Under the pieces are notes generated by a model that saw nothing but the letters and a program-made list of their open reading frames with translations, was not told the origin of the DNA and made no database searches. A stretch of DNA of 64,000 nucleotides, from positions 79,689-143,688 of the forward strand of contig DATENM010000063.1 of assembly GCA_035275065.1 (NCBI GenBank), in the 5' to 3' direction. This stretch comes from Blastocatellia bacterium (GTDB taxonomy: Bacteria; Acidobacteriota; Blastocatellia; UBA7656). Made by a program: the position numbers and the translations under genes. Numbering within the stretch: the stretch's first letter is position 1; every line of letters starts with the position of its first letter. Shown one piece after another: positions 24,747 to 34,171 of the stretch.

Positions 24747-26069
24747 CTAGAAAATGCCGGCCCCACCGAAAGCCGGCAGTTCGATTATCGCACCCTCGGG
24801 ATAGCCGGGGAGTTTTCCGCTCACAGTAACCCAGATGCGGCTAGCATCGGGCGAGATAGCGATGCCGTTCAGGCGATTCGCACTGAGTGGGCCGATGCCG
24901 GGTAGTACTACTCTGCGAACTGCGACCACAGTCCCATTCTGCTTGAGCCGGACGATTGTGCCGTTGCCTCGATTCGCTACGTAGAGGTCAGCACCTCCGG
25001 CGATGGTCGTATTGCTAGAGAAGAGGGAGCTACCCACCTCTGCCACTGCCGGAGCGATATCCACGGGCACGTCAAGCGCGGCATTGCTCAGGCGACGCGT
25101 GCTCTCCACACGAAACGTCTTGCTGTCGGCACGTAGCGAGAGTGCAACGATGGAGTTGCCAGCCGGATCCGTCACATAGAGGATTGCATTGGGTATCCAG
25201 TTGAACGCCATGCCAGCCCGAGACACCTGCGCGTCAGTGTTGAGTGGCGTGATGGTGCCAACGGGGGCCAGCCCATCGACGCCCTGCTCGACGTGAACTT
25301 GCACCAAGCTCCCATCTGCTTGGAGCCCGGCAAACACGGCACGCCCACTGCCATCGGGTGACTTGCCGAGCAACGCGGTCGCCAGTGTCCCGGCCGTCAT
25401 TGATCCTTGGACCAGTTGCGGCACACGATTGGTGAGCGTGCCGGTGAAGACCCCTCCGGCCACCTTGCTGGGCGCACCATCTAGTGGGCGGCCGTCCGGG
25501 TCAAGGACCGAATGAATGCCCGCTCCTTTGTAGCTTAAAGGCATGCCGGTGACCCAGACCCTTCCGAAGGCGTTGTTGAGCGAGATGCCCGTCGGGTTGG
25601 CCGTCGCTGGGAATTCTGCGGTGACCGCGCCGGGGTTATAGACTCGGTTGAGGAAGACTGGGCTGTTCGCAGTAAAGAGCATCACGCGCCGGTCGAGAGT
25701 ACTGGCTTGACCGCCAGCGTTCGCGAAGGTTGGCGGTATAATAATCGGTGCGCTGCCTCGCGGATCAATTGAGATGACCGCTCCCGGTGGCTGCCCATTT
25801 TGTGCAAACGGGGCACCGAAATTTGAGGTGCTGGTGACGAGAATCCGCTCAGGGTCGAGGATTGCGCCGGGCTGAGTGAACGCACGCAAGGTCAGCTTGT
25901 CGTGAATGGGGCCGCCGGGGTGGAACGTGCCCACTGCGCTTACTGCGCCTGCGCCGGGAATGCCGACAGCCACGATGCGACCAATCAGAACCGGGATGGC
26001 AGGGTCCGCCGCTTTGGTCGTAGGAATGCACAGCAGGGTCAGCAAGACGAGAACCATTAAAAGGATCAT
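24747..26069 (-). CDS. Secreted beta-propeller-like (NHL/YVTN-type) protein
   Basis: A 440-residue exported protein. The start is taken at ATG 26069 because MILLMVLVLLTLLCIPTTKA is a good signal peptide; an in-frame extension to 26231 overlaps an opposite-strand excisionase relic and has no such sense. The mature part is made of repeated beta-rich units: LNNAFGRVWVTG, NWIPNAILYVTDPAGN, ADLYVANRGNGTIVRL and GIAISPDASRIWVTVSG. These resemble NHL or YVTN-type propeller blades found in extracellular Vgb-like proteins. No enzymatic motif is visible. The next gene on the same strand is the di-haem oxidoreductase, so a shared periplasmic or extracellular role is possible. Confidence 0.65.
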   Translation of the reverse strand: MILLMVLVLLTLLCIPTTKAADPAIPVLIGRIVAVGIPGAGAVSAVGTFHPGGPIHDKLTLRAFTQPGAILDPERILVTSTSNFGAPFAQNGQPPGAVISIDPRGSAPIIIPPTFANAGGQASTLDRRVMLFTANSPVFLNRVYNPGAVTAEFPATANPTGISLNNAFGRVWVTGMPLSYKGAGIHSVLDPDGRPLDGAPSKVAGGVFTGTLTNRVPQLVQGSMTAGTLATALLGKSPDGSGRAVFAGLQADGSLVQVHVEQGVDGLAPVGTITPLNTDAQVSRAGMAFNWIPNAILYVTDPAGNSIVALSLRADSKTFRVESTRRLSNAALDVPVDIAPAVAEVGSSLFSSNTTIAGGADLYVANRGNGTIVRLKQNGTVVAVRRVVLPGIGPLSANRLNGIAISPDASRIWVTVSGKLPGYPEGAIIELPAFGGAGIF

Positions 26070-26073
26070 CACG

Positions 26074-26255
26074 ACTGGGCAGGAGCATCGACGAGCGGCA
26101 AGGCCGCCGACCCTGGGAACGACTTCCCGAAGCCGGTCACGCGTAACGGCAAGCTCTGGGTAGAGCAGGAAGTCGAGGATTACATCGAGCGGCTGATCGC
26201 GGCCCGCGACCAGCAGCAGGCGCGCGTCCACTCTATCTTGCGCGAAGCAGGTTAA
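26074..26255 (+). pseudogene. AlpA/excisionase-type DNA-binding protein relic
   Basis: A plus-strand frame without a start codon that ends at TAA 26253. Its peptide includes FPKPVTRNGKLWVEQEVEDY then IERLIAARD, the C-terminal half of a MerR-like AlpA/Xis winged-helix protein. The usual N-terminal helix-turn-helix part is missing, and the region upstream is occupied by the secreted-protein gene on the other strand. It is probably a remnant of an integrated element, in line with the tRNA fragment at 27.8 kb. Confidence 0.45.
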
Positions 26256-26324
26256 AGTTTGATCTTGCCGGCGAGCATCTCATCTCGGCACGCTATCGAG
26301 TGAGTCAACTCCGGCTCCTTAGCA

Positions 26325-27296
26325 CTACTTGAATAGACGATGCTCAGTCCATTGCACGAATTCCTGGTGTTGCCGCCAGTCGTTCAAGTGCCCGGCCATT
26401 GCTATTATTGCGTTACAGGCGAGCATCTCTAGATCGATAATATCCCGCATAGATATCGCGGTTTTACCGGCATGGACGACCTCACTTCGCAGCCCGTATA
26501 AGTCTTTCATTCGTTCGGAAATCTTTAATCTTTGTTCAAGGTCATCTGACAGTAGGAAGGCGAGCCTCTTAGCTAACCTGTCGCCGATGTCCGTGTGTTT
26601 CTCTGCGTCCGTTGTGAGCAATCGCTCCAGGGCCACTGACATGGTGAGAATCTTTTCGGGCGGATCATCGGCGACGGCTCCGCGCCCTAGCCAGCGAATC
26701 GAGGTGATTACTATTTTTTCGAGCTGGCTTTGTGAATGAGTCGGCTTTGCCAGTGCAGCACTCAGAATGTCGAAAGCACAATGGGTTTTCAAATGCTCAA
26801 GCCGATCATTATTGAGCGAGTACGGAACAAGCAGCCCGACTTTCTTGATATTGAAAGAGAATTCCTGATCATCCTTTAGGACGTCGGTGAAGAGGAAGCA
26901 TGGCCGTGGAGCACTGACAACCGAACCTCGAAGGCCAACCAGCGGCCTTGTGTCTCGGGCGAAGAGCAAGTGTGTATACATTCTTAGTAGATTTAATGAA
27001 GCGTCCACTTCTGAGTCGATCAACTCAGGTGATCGGGATGCCTCGCTTTCTACAACCACCTCTGCACAGGTTGGCGCCATGCTGAATAAGGGCACTATGT
27101 TTGTATTAATGCTTTGTATAATGCCCGCTTTTTCCTCGTCTGAATTAGACGTGATATTTACGTATTCACTTATCTTTTCTCGGAAGGAAGCTTCGAAATG
27201 GGAGAAAGAACGAAACGTTACTTTTCCCACGACCAATTCGGGCAGCCCCTCTAAGACAAAATTATCTACTGGCACAAGCCCATGCCATGGCTTCAC
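26325..27296 (-). CDS. HEPN-domain protein, Apea-like (possibly 5'-truncated by a frameshift)
   Basis: A 323-residue frame with a C-terminal HEPN domain. YGLRSEVVHAGK gives the R-x4-H motif (R270, H275) of HEPN ribonucleases, and the preceding LERLLTTDAEKHTDIGDRLA matches Apea-like HEPN proteins. The frame opens with GTG 27296, which lacks a good ribosome binding site. It stays open for ~80 more codons upstream of protein-like sequence (KPAIEKSIEELLRTFRSQPN) with no ATG, GTG or TTG. The real start may therefore be in the small ORF at 27476-27703, one frame away. Apea-type HEPN proteins occur near defence and mobile genes and are thought to cleave RNA; no partner methyltransferase or MNT antitoxin is adjacent. 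Confidence 0.7.
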   Translation of the reverse strand: MKPWHGLVPVDNFVLEGLPELVVGKVTFRSFSHFEASFREKISEYVNITSNSDEEKAGIIQSINTNIVPLFSMAPTCAEVVVESEASRSPELIDSEVDASLNLLRMYTHLLFARDTRPLVGLRGSVVSAPRPCFLFTDVLKDDQEFSFNIKKVGLLVPYSLNNDRLEHLKTHCAFDILSAALAKPTHSQSQLEKIVITSIRWLGRGAVADDPPEKILTMSVALERLLTTDAEKHTDIGDRLAKRLAFLLSDDLEQRLKISERMKDLYGLRSEVVHAGKTAISMRDIIDLEMLACNAIIAMAGHLNDWRQHQEFVQWTEHRLFK

Positions 27297-27475
27297 TGAG
27301 GACCTGAGCGCCTTAAGCGAATTTCGTATCGCAGAATCCAGCTCACTATCAGCGGCGTTGGGCTGGCTTCGGAACGTGCGTAGAAGTTCTTCGATGCTTT
27401 TCTCTATCGCCGGTTTACCGACTTGAGAACCAATAACCGCGTCTTTGTTGATCTCTTCTATGTAGCGCTCGAATG

Positions 27476-27703
27476 CTATACATCCCCATTGACCAAATAA
27501 AACGCAGGCCCAAGGTTCCCCGCGGGATCTGCTCGCATTTCAAGCGGCGGCATGCCTTCTGCGCTGATGCGCATATAGCTCTCATCACCAGAAAAGATGC
27601 GCGTGAGTTGATATTGATCGGCCTGCATTTCTTCTGGTGATGGAACGTGAGCGAGCATCTCTTTGAATAGCTCTTGCAGAACCTTTTTTGAAAGGTTTGC
27701 CAT
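27476..27703 (-). CDS. Small hypothetical protein upstream of the HEPN gene
   Basis: A 75-residue acidic protein (starting MANLSKKVLQELFKEMLAHV) with a GAAAGG-like ribosome binding site. Its stop lies inside the open upstream extension of the HEPN frame, so it may be the true N-terminus of that protein separated by a one-base frameshift. It shares the pattern R-x-[FY]-S-G-D-x-x-Y with the small protein at 37342-37599 (TRIFSGDESYMRI versus IRAYSGDTYLKV), suggesting a common small fold. No function is known. Confidence 0.55.
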   Translation of the reverse strand: MANLSKKVLQELFKEMLAHVPSPEEMQADQYQLTRIFSGDESYMRISAEGMPPLEMRADPAGNLGPAFYLVNGDV

Positions 27704-27778
27704 GATTCATTTGCCTTTCAATGTGTCCATAAAAGTATGGGCTGCTTGTGCAGCAGCCCTAACCCATTGATTCTGAAG

Positions 27779-27825
27779 TAGCGGCGAGTGGACTTGAACC
27801 ACTGACCTTGGGGTTATGAATCCTA
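27779..27825 (-). other. tRNA 3'-half fragment, CAT anticodon (probable att site)
   Basis: On the minus strand, the T-arm (stem AGTGG/CCACT with TTCAAGT loop), variable loop and 3' acceptor strand CGCCGCT plus discriminator A are intact. The anticodon loop TTCATAA is present. The 5' side of the anticodon stem no longer pairs fully, and D-arm and 5' acceptor sequence are absent. This is the usual footprint of an integrative element that targets a tRNA gene. It is not a functional tRNA. Confidence 0.6.
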
Positions 27826-27840
27826 CAACCCTCATACCTA

Positions 27841-27987
27841 CTAGATTCGATGGCCTTTGATAATCTTCGATTTAACCGACTGTTTAGACAGCTTTGACTT
27901 GTCCTGTTTTGTGCTTTTTCGATGGGGTTTGTTAAAGAAGTGGCGGAAATGTGGCGGAAATAGTTCAGGAGTGAGCTAACAATATAC
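27841..27987 (-). pseudogene. Possible integrase C-terminal relic beside the tRNA fragment
   Basis: A short minus-strand open stretch, Lys/Arg/Ser-rich, reading FPPHFRHFFNKPHRKS then Lys-rich residues and ending at TAG 27843-27841 just before the tRNA fragment. Tyrosine-integrase genes often end in such tails directly at the tRNA attachment site. No catalytic Arg/His/Tyr is left, and a second frame is open here too, so the call rests mainly on position. Confidence 0.25.
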
Positions 27988-28176
27988 TATTGCTCTCTAC
28001 ACTTGCTACAGGCGACGATTTGCGCTTTGTGCAGGGTTGGCTTGGTCACAGTAACATTTAAAACTCCGCCATCTATACTTCGATTGTCTCAGCCACCAGG
28101 AACCAAAAGTCACGAAGTCATTTTATGGACTTACCCAAGAAATAGTTGTCTCCTGTCCATTAATCATCTTCGAAAT
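27988..28176. other. Intergenic stretch without recognisable features
   Basis: Together with 27704-27778 and the two relics above, this completes a ~470-base interval with no intact gene. No promoter or terminator stands out in it. Confidence 0.4.
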
Positions 28177-28605
28177 TCAGTTTACTTGTCCCCGTTTGCT
28201 GATAGCGTAATCTATTAAGCGTTCATTGCTATCAAAATAAAACACTATCCTGATATTGTATGTACCAGAAATCCCGTTGTTCTCGACCTTGAGAATAGCC
28301 GCAACTAAATAGCCTGATATATCTGCCTTTACATTTTTCGGCAGATCATCAGGTGAGGGTGGCGGACCGCTGTGATAATCGTCATGCACAATTTTGAGAT
28401 CATCGATTTTGAGAGACTCAATAAATTCTGTGACTTTGGCCCGAGTAGATCCAAGTGGAAGATTTTGCTTAACCATTTTTTCGGTTTCTTGGGGAGTGAT
28501 TCGAGGTGCTTGTGAGCTCCAACAGGCGATAGTAGAAATAAGGAGCACCCAAGTAGTGCCATTAACTAATCTATTAAGTTGATACTGCCTATCCCCATTT
28601 CTCAT
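28177..28605 (-). CDS. Putative lipoprotein, candidate immunity protein for the RHS toxin
   Basis: A 142-residue protein beginning only 13 bases after the RHS gene stop. Its N-terminus has a hydrophobic segment ending in a lipobox-like ISTIAC (Cys28), so it is probably an outer- or inner-membrane lipoprotein. The mature part has the BamE/SmpA-like pattern LPLGSTRAKVTEFIESL followed by beta strands (AAILKVENNGISGTYNIRI). Position directly behind a polymorphic toxin tip is the standard place for an immunity gene, and a membrane anchor would fit a toxin acting outside the cytoplasm. Function is inferred from context only. Confidence 0.55.
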   Translation of the reverse strand: MRNGDRQYQLNRLVNGTTWVLLISTIACWSSQAPRITPQETEKMVKQNLPLGSTRAKVTEFIESLKIDDLKIVHDDYHSGPPPSPDDLPKNVKADISGYLVAAILKVENNGISGTYNIRIVFYFDSNERLIDYAISKRGQVN

Positions 28606-28618
28606 CGTTCTTCTTATC

Positions 28619-31600
28619 TCAGTAAAAAGTGTGCCATCCGGGGATTACATATTCCAAATCGTATTCCAGTGTGTCAGGATTAAATGGTGGATGCAAGAGA
28701 CCTATTAATTGCGCATCACTAAAATCCTCAATCAATCCTGCATCTCTAAGAGCTTTAGCTGCAAAAGAATTACTATTTGGCCCATACCAATGATACGCTA
28801 CATTGGCGGAGCGGGTATACTGAACGGTCTGCCTAAATTTCTCGTCCCAGTAATCACAGCCTTTAGAGGATTCAACTGTAAGCTGATTATACTGACTTGG
28901 ATCAGTCTGGTAATCATCACCTACACTAGGGCCATAATCATCCGGCCCCCAGGCATTTAGATGGTTGTTGTCTGGTCCACCTGAGAAATGATGAGTTGTT
29001 CCTGATTTATTTACCGTTAGTATGTATGCATGTTTTTTACCAAGCAAGGTTCCTAAATCCATGAATTGAATGGGCCTAAAACGTAGTAGGATGGAGCAAT
29101 TAAAAAGATCACCTCCTGATGGCTCCACAGCCCTAGGTATAGAAATTCGTCCGCCACATTCAATTCTCGTTGGATCCAACTCAAACCCATCAAGAAAATA
29201 GGAAGGGCCCAAAGGATCGCACGGATCGGCATCGCCAGTGGCAGTTGTCTGTGGCGTTCCACCCGGACCTGGCAGAAAAGGGTCACCATCCAGCCCATTC
29301 GGGTCTTTCATGTTGATCGGATCGTTTCTCGTATAATCAAATCGGTTCCAACTTTGTGGGAGTTCTTTCTTCCCGCTTGCAAGGAGGGGATCCACTGATA
29401 AAAAACGTCCTACATTCACGCTCTCAAAACGATTGACCGCGTAATCATTGCTGCTCTCTGAATCCCGCTCATAGCTAGTGAAGTGCTGCTTCTGCTGCGT
29501 GCCACTCTCAGCCCAGTCCTCCCCGAACGGCAGGTGTGCCTGCCGCCCCACGACATTGCCGCTCGTGTCCAGCGTCAGCCGCACACTTAAGCGGTCGCTC
29601 AGGTAGTACTGCGGGGTGTAGGTGTGACTCGTTCCCACGTGTGACCACCGGTAGCTTGCCATCTGCCGAGCCCCCGTATAGAGATAGTCCACCTTCGCCG
29701 ACCGCAACCCATAAGGCGGATCGCCAAAGTTGCCATAGGCTGTTGTCCCATCATGTTCGGCCAAGCATTGATTTCCCTGCCACACATAATGCGTCCAACT
29801 GCTGCCGATGATCTTGCAAACCCGATGGTTCTGCGCATCATAGCGATACTGAGCCGCGCCACTGTCCACGCTCAAAAGGCGGTTCTTGCCGTCATAGGTA
29901 TAGCTGTGTGTCCCATCATTGGTGACGTTGCCGTTAGCATCGTAGGTGTAATTCACTGTGCTGGTGGTGGTCACACTGGCGATCTGATTGGTTGGGGCTC
30001 CGCCGCTCTGTTGCAAGCTGATGCTTTGAATCTGATTACCGCCGCTGGTGGCGTCCCACACGCCAGTGCGGTTGCTCCAGCGATCATAGACGAAGCGCCG
30101 TTGCGCGCTCGTGCCATTGCTCGTCTGATTGCCGGTCACTAGTCGGCCATAGTTGTCGTAGGTGTAGGCGGCGTTTTCGGTCGTGCCATTGATGGTGCTC
30201 GGGTTGTTATTGGCATCCGGAACGATGCCCATCAACTGCCCGGCATTGCCGGCTAGGCTGCCCACGCCCATCTGCCCGGCGGCGGCGCTGTAGGTGTAGG
30301 TCAGATTCATGCGATTCGTGTATGGCGAGGTCGTTCCCGCCTTCTGCGAGGTCAGCTGCAAACGCGCTGCATCATAGCCGAACTGCTCGGTGACGCCGTT
30401 TCCAAGTGTGTCACTGGTCACCTGCCCGGCAACGTTGTAGCTGATGCTGCTCACACCGCTCCTCGCATTCAGTCTTCCATAGTTGTCGTAGCTGTAACTG
30501 ACCTGTGTGCCGGATGGGTAGGTCAGCGTCAGCGGCTGACTCGCCCCATTATACGTGTAACTGAAGCTATAAGTTTTTCTCAGGTCGTAGACACTACCGG
30601 CAATAAACTTAGTCACCGACGACACCCGTTTGAAGAAGTCATAGCTATAGGTTTCCGTGTAGTTATTCGCCTGGTTCACTTGGTTGAGTGTGCCATCATT
30701 ATTATACGAAATCATCACCCAATCGGTGGCCGCGACGCCGGGTGCGTTGCTGGTGTCGTAGCTCGTGTAGGTCAGCCGGTGCAGCGCGTCATAGCTGTAA
30801 GTGGTCACAACGCCCCTGGCATCCTGACGACTGGCCACAGCAAAGTCGTTGTAGGTGTACTTACAAGTCCAATAGCTACCGCTGCCATCATTGATCGTTG
30901 CCGATTGTTCGGGGATGCGTTCATAGAGCAGCCGACCCATCGCGTCATACTTGAACGCACGGAGCTGGTTGCCCTGATTGACCTGGGTGAGATTACCCAA
31001 ATAGTCATAGGTGTAATTGGTCGCCTGGGTCAAATTGCCTGCCGAGTCCTGTTCATTGACCGCCACCAGCCGGCCCAAGCCGTCTGTGACGCGCAGCATC
31101 TTGCGGCTGACCTGATCGGTCACCGTCACTGTGTTGGCGCTGTAGGCGGTCTGGATGCGGCTGCGTTGTCCCGAAGGGTGGTCGTCGGGCAAATCTACTT
31201 CAACAACCCTTGACAGCGCGTCATAGACATTCGTTGTCCAAAAAGCCGGCGAGCCGCCCGCCGTGAACGGGTTGCTGACGCTCGCCACCCGTCCCATGTT
31301 GTCATAGATGGTGTTCACCTGCGACTGCGCCGGGTTGATGGTTTGAATGATGCGGCCCCAGCCGTCCAGCGTCTTCGTGCTGGTCAAGGTCTTCTGTGTG
31401 CCGTTATCGTCGTAGGTCATGCTGTCGGTGATCGTCAAACTGCCGTCGCCATAACTAACCGTAGGACTTGGCAGCGTGTGATTGTTGCTGTCACTGATCG
31501 CAGCTGTCACTGCCCTCCCTGCTGCATCATAACTCGGAGTGGTAATCAGGCCGGCCGGGTTGGTCGTGCCAGTCACCCGGCTGGTGTTGAAGTCGTACTG

Positions 31601-34171
31601 GGTGGAGGTCGTCAACTGCGGCCCGCCACTCGGCCCTTTCGTGATCGATTCCGGCAAGGCCCAGAAATTATTCTGCGTGGTGCTAACCGTCTCTTGGTTA
31701 CAACAACTCAACTGTTCCTGCGTCATATTGCCAAAGATGTCGATCTTGCGCAGCCAGGTATAGCTGAGATTATTGGAGATGTCGTACCACACGGTTCTCC
31801 CTGTCACATTGCCCCGCGTCATGTAGGTCGTATCATACCAAGAATAATGGCCAGGCGGTGGTGGCGGCAGTTGCCCGGTGTTCGGATCGCGGTGATCATC
31901 CATGCCCCCCATTGCAGCATAATTATCATAAGTATATGTCGTCTTGGCGATCAGCACATCATTGGCATCATTGGCATCAAGCTGCGCGTCATACACATCG
32001 GTTTCCGTCAGCAGACCCACCGCTCCTGATATGGCCGTGTAGACGTTGTGCGTGCGCCGCCTGACCAGCCACTGGCCATTTGTTTGATAGCCGTAATCGC
32101 GCTTGTTCAGGATGTTGCCAGACGCGTCATAGTCAAACCCGACGAGTGCCGGCTGGCTGGTTTCGTCATAGTCGAAGACATACTGCACCTGCGGCGAGCC
32201 TCCCGGATCGTTGGCATAGGAGAAGGTCGTCGTGTGCATGGGGAAGCCGTCGGATCGCTGCGGCTGTATGTAATATAGCAGCCCGCCGTAGCTCGGCGTC
32301 GAGGGACCGTAGCGCGAGACGGTGTAATAGGTGCCGTCGGGTTGCTGGACGATGAAGACCGTATAGCCAGAGCCTTCCCAGCGGCTGTAGTTATAGATGC
32401 TAGTCAGCGCGTTGACGGCGCTCTCGGTACGTTGCGTGAAAGCTGGCACGTCCGTTAGCGGCCCCGAAGTCGGATAGTTGAACGAGACGTTGTTGCTTTC
32501 GACACCGTCGAGGGCATAACTGGTCATCTGCCGCCGGCCCGACACGCTCGTGACGACGCCGTAAGGTGAGTAGCTCAACATATAGCCGTTGCCGGTTGCT
32601 GGGTAATAGATGTGCCTGAGCGTGGTGATGCTGCTACCGGGGCCGCACTCAATAGTCAAGCCGCTGAACGTGCCGCTGGTGGTCACCGTCTGGTAGTCGA
32701 ATTGCACAAGGGTCTGTGTTACCGGGTTCTGGCTCGTGCCGCCGAAACCTGGTGCGGTGATGGAAGTCAAGCGGTAGTTGCTATCGTAGTTGAATTGAAC
32801 CTTTCGCCCCATCGTGTCGGTGACATAATCAAGCGCCATCGGCGCGAACACGTCACAATACTCTTCTGTGCCGACCTGCACACATTCGGGCTTATAGGCA
32901 ATCGTGATGTAATTGCCGTTGCGGTCAAGAATCTGCGTCGGCAGGATGCGGTTGTTGACCACCGGCATGTAGACCGACATGCCATCAGCATAACCCACGG
33001 TTCCGCCTACCGAGGCATTGCCAGTGAAAGAGATGTGCGAGCCATCGTTGGTCGTGTAGCTACCGGTCTGACTGTAATAGCCGGAGCCGAGATAGTGGCG
33101 CGTCCCGTCCGGGTCTATCAGCAAATACTTGCAGGTGGCAGAATAGCCAGTCCCTTGCACGCCGTAGGGTACGACCCTGCCGAAGCCGAGTGAAAAACCT
33201 GGCCCCGGCCATCCATTGATTGCGTTAAAGTCAAGATTATTGCCGTGCCGCGACCAGACTCTGCTGTTGTAATACAGCGTCACGTTGGCACCAATGCCGC
33301 GCCCGCCAAGCGAGTAGATAGGCGCGGCAAAGCAGAAGTTCGAGCCTTCCGGCATCACCGTGCCGACGCGAGTCGACTCCGTAGCGCGGTTGCGCGGGTT
33401 GCCGACGAGGTTACGCGGATCATTCCACAGTTCATCATAGCCGAAGTCGCCGCTCGCCGGGCAACCGCCACCTCCTCCACCTATAATAATCTGTGCTTGC
33501 GCCGTGGGCGTGAGTTTGTCAAGCCATGAAGAGAATAGATGGTCAGGCGAGTTGGTTACGCTAGAGCCAATGACCGTCCCCGCGGCGCTGAGGCTGTGCT
33601 GATCCCGGCGCCAGTCCTCGTCAGACTGAATGGGGCGAGCACCGGGGCGCACCAGCACGGGGATGGTGGCTTGCGTTGTACCGGCATGACAGATGATGTG
33701 CGCCAGTCCGGGTTGCAGGAAATGTGCGCGGCCTGCCTCATCAATCTGTACTTTGTCGGAATCGGATAGCCAATCTAAGCGCACGCCTTGAATGGTGTCG
33801 CCATTGGCATTGAGCGGCAAAGCAGAAAAGCTGACGGTCTGTCCTTGATAGCCGACGAATTTCTGTGGGGTAATTTGAATGTGCGAGACGGCAGCAAGGC
33901 GGTCGGCGGGGGTTTCCTGGCGCGGGGGGGTGGCCGCACGGCGGAAGAGGCGTTTGAAGTAGCGGACGGCTATGGGTATCGGCTCGACGGAATCTTTGAC
34001 GACCTTGACCGCAACGTCGGTGGCGGCACGGACGGCATAGCCGGCGTCGGGAATGATTAACGATCCAAAGATCAGCACCAGGCAGAGCGCACGTCGCCGC
34101 CAGCCACGAGCGGTTATGTGAGACAACTTGAATGAAGGACGAGATGAAAGCAACAAGCGACGTAAACGCAT
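28619..34171 (-). CDS. RHS-repeat polymorphic toxin with variable C-terminal tip
   Basis: A 1850-residue secreted RHS/YD-repeat protein. The start is set at ATG 34171 behind TAGGAG; the in-frame extension to 34255 lacks such a signal. A signal-anchor (ALCLVLIFGSLIIPDAGYA) is followed by a BIG/Ig-like domain (ISHIQITPQKF-type strand near 120), then many YD repeats (YDAMGRL, YDNYGRL, YDALHRL, YDANGNV) forming the RHS shell. The core ends with PFGEDW, RFLSVDPLL and YTRNDPINMKDPNG. The last ~224 residues (nucleotides 28619 to about 29290) are the variable tip: KKHAYILTVN and WYGPNSNSFAAKALRDAG look like a papain/NlpC-type fold in which the usual N-C-N Cys is Ser. A candidate immunity gene follows directly. 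A role in interbacterial competition is inferred. Confidence 0.85.
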   Translation of the reverse strand: MRLRRLLLSSRPSFKLSHITARGWRRRALCLVLIFGSLIIPDAGYAVRAATDVAVKVVKDSVEPIPIAVRYFKRLFRRAATPPRQETPADRLAAVSHIQITPQKFVGYQGQTVSFSALPLNANGDTIQGVRLDWLSDSDKVQIDEAGRAHFLQPGLAHIICHAGTTQATIPVLVRPGARPIQSDEDWRRDQHSLSAAGTVIGSSVTNSPDHLFSSWLDKLTPTAQAQIIIGGGGGGCPASGDFGYDELWNDPRNLVGNPRNRATESTRVGTVMPEGSNFCFAAPIYSLGGRGIGANVTLYYNSRVWSRHGNNLDFNAINGWPGPGFSLGFGRVVPYGVQGTGYSATCKYLLIDPDGTRHYLGSGYYSQTGSYTTNDGSHISFTGNASVGGTVGYADGMSVYMPVVNNRILPTQILDRNGNYITIAYKPECVQVGTEEYCDVFAPMALDYVTDTMGRKVQFNYDSNYRLTSITAPGFGGTSQNPVTQTLVQFDYQTVTTSGTFSGLTIECGPGSSITTLRHIYYPATGNGYMLSYSPYGVVTSVSGRRQMTSYALDGVESNNVSFNYPTSGPLTDVPAFTQRTESAVNALTSIYNYSRWEGSGYTVFIVQQPDGTYYTVSRYGPSTPSYGGLLYYIQPQRSDGFPMHTTTFSYANDPGGSPQVQYVFDYDETSQPALVGFDYDASGNILNKRDYGYQTNGQWLVRRRTHNVYTAISGAVGLLTETDVYDAQLDANDANDVLIAKTTYTYDNYAAMGGMDDHRDPNTGQLPPPPPGHYSWYDTTYMTRGNVTGRTVWYDISNNLSYTWLRKIDIFGNMTQEQLSCCNQETVSTTQNNFWALPESITKGPSGGPQLTTSTQYDFNTSRVTGTTNPAGLITTPSYDAAGRAVTAAISDSNNHTLPSPTVSYGDGSLTITDSMTYDDNGTQKTLTSTKTLDGWGRIIQTINPAQSQVNTIYDNMGRVASVSNPFTAGGSPAFWTTNVYDALSRVVEVDLPDDHPSGQRSRIQTAYSANTVTVTDQVSRKMLRVTDGLGRLVAVNEQDSAGNLTQATNYTYDYLGNLTQVNQGNQLRAFKYDAMGRLLYERIPEQSATINDGSGSYWTCKYTYNDFAVASRQDARGVVTTYSYDALHRLTYTSYDTSNAPGVAATDWVMISYNNDGTLNQVNQANNYTETYSYDFFKRVSSVTKFIAGSVYDLRKTYSFSYTYNGASQPLTLTYPSGTQVSYSYDNYGRLNARSGVSSISYNVAGQVTSDTLGNGVTEQFGYDAARLQLTSQKAGTTSPYTNRMNLTYTYSAAAGQMGVGSLAGNAGQLMGIVPDANNNPSTINGTTENAAYTYDNYGRLVTGNQTSNGTSAQRRFVYDRWSNRTGVWDATSGGNQIQSISLQQSGGAPTNQIASVTTTSTVNYTYDANGNVTNDGTHSYTYDGKNRLLSVDSGAAQYRYDAQNHRVCKIIGSSWTHYVWQGNQCLAEHDGTTAYGNFGDPPYGLRSAKVDYLYTGARQMASYRWSHVGTSHTYTPQYYLSDRLSVRLTLDTSGNVVGRQAHLPFGEDWAESGTQQKQHFTSYERDSESSNDYAVNRFESVNVGRFLSVDPLLASGKKELPQSWNRFDYTRNDPINMKDPNGLDGDPFLPGPGGTPQTTATGDADPCDPLGPSYFLDGFELDPTRIECGGRISIPRAVEPSGGDLFNCSILLRFRPIQFMDLGTLLGKKHAYILTVNKSGTTHHFSGGPDNNHLNAWGPDDYGPSVGDDYQTDPSQYNQLTVESSKGCDYWDEKFRQTVQYTRSANVAYHWYGPNSNSFAAKALRDAGLIEDFSDAQLIGLLHPPFNPDTLEYDLEYVIPGWHTFY

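Noticed and set aside
27779..27850. A complete tRNA gene
   Set aside because: Only the 3' half is present; the D-arm and 5' acceptor strand are missing and the anticodon stem is broken.
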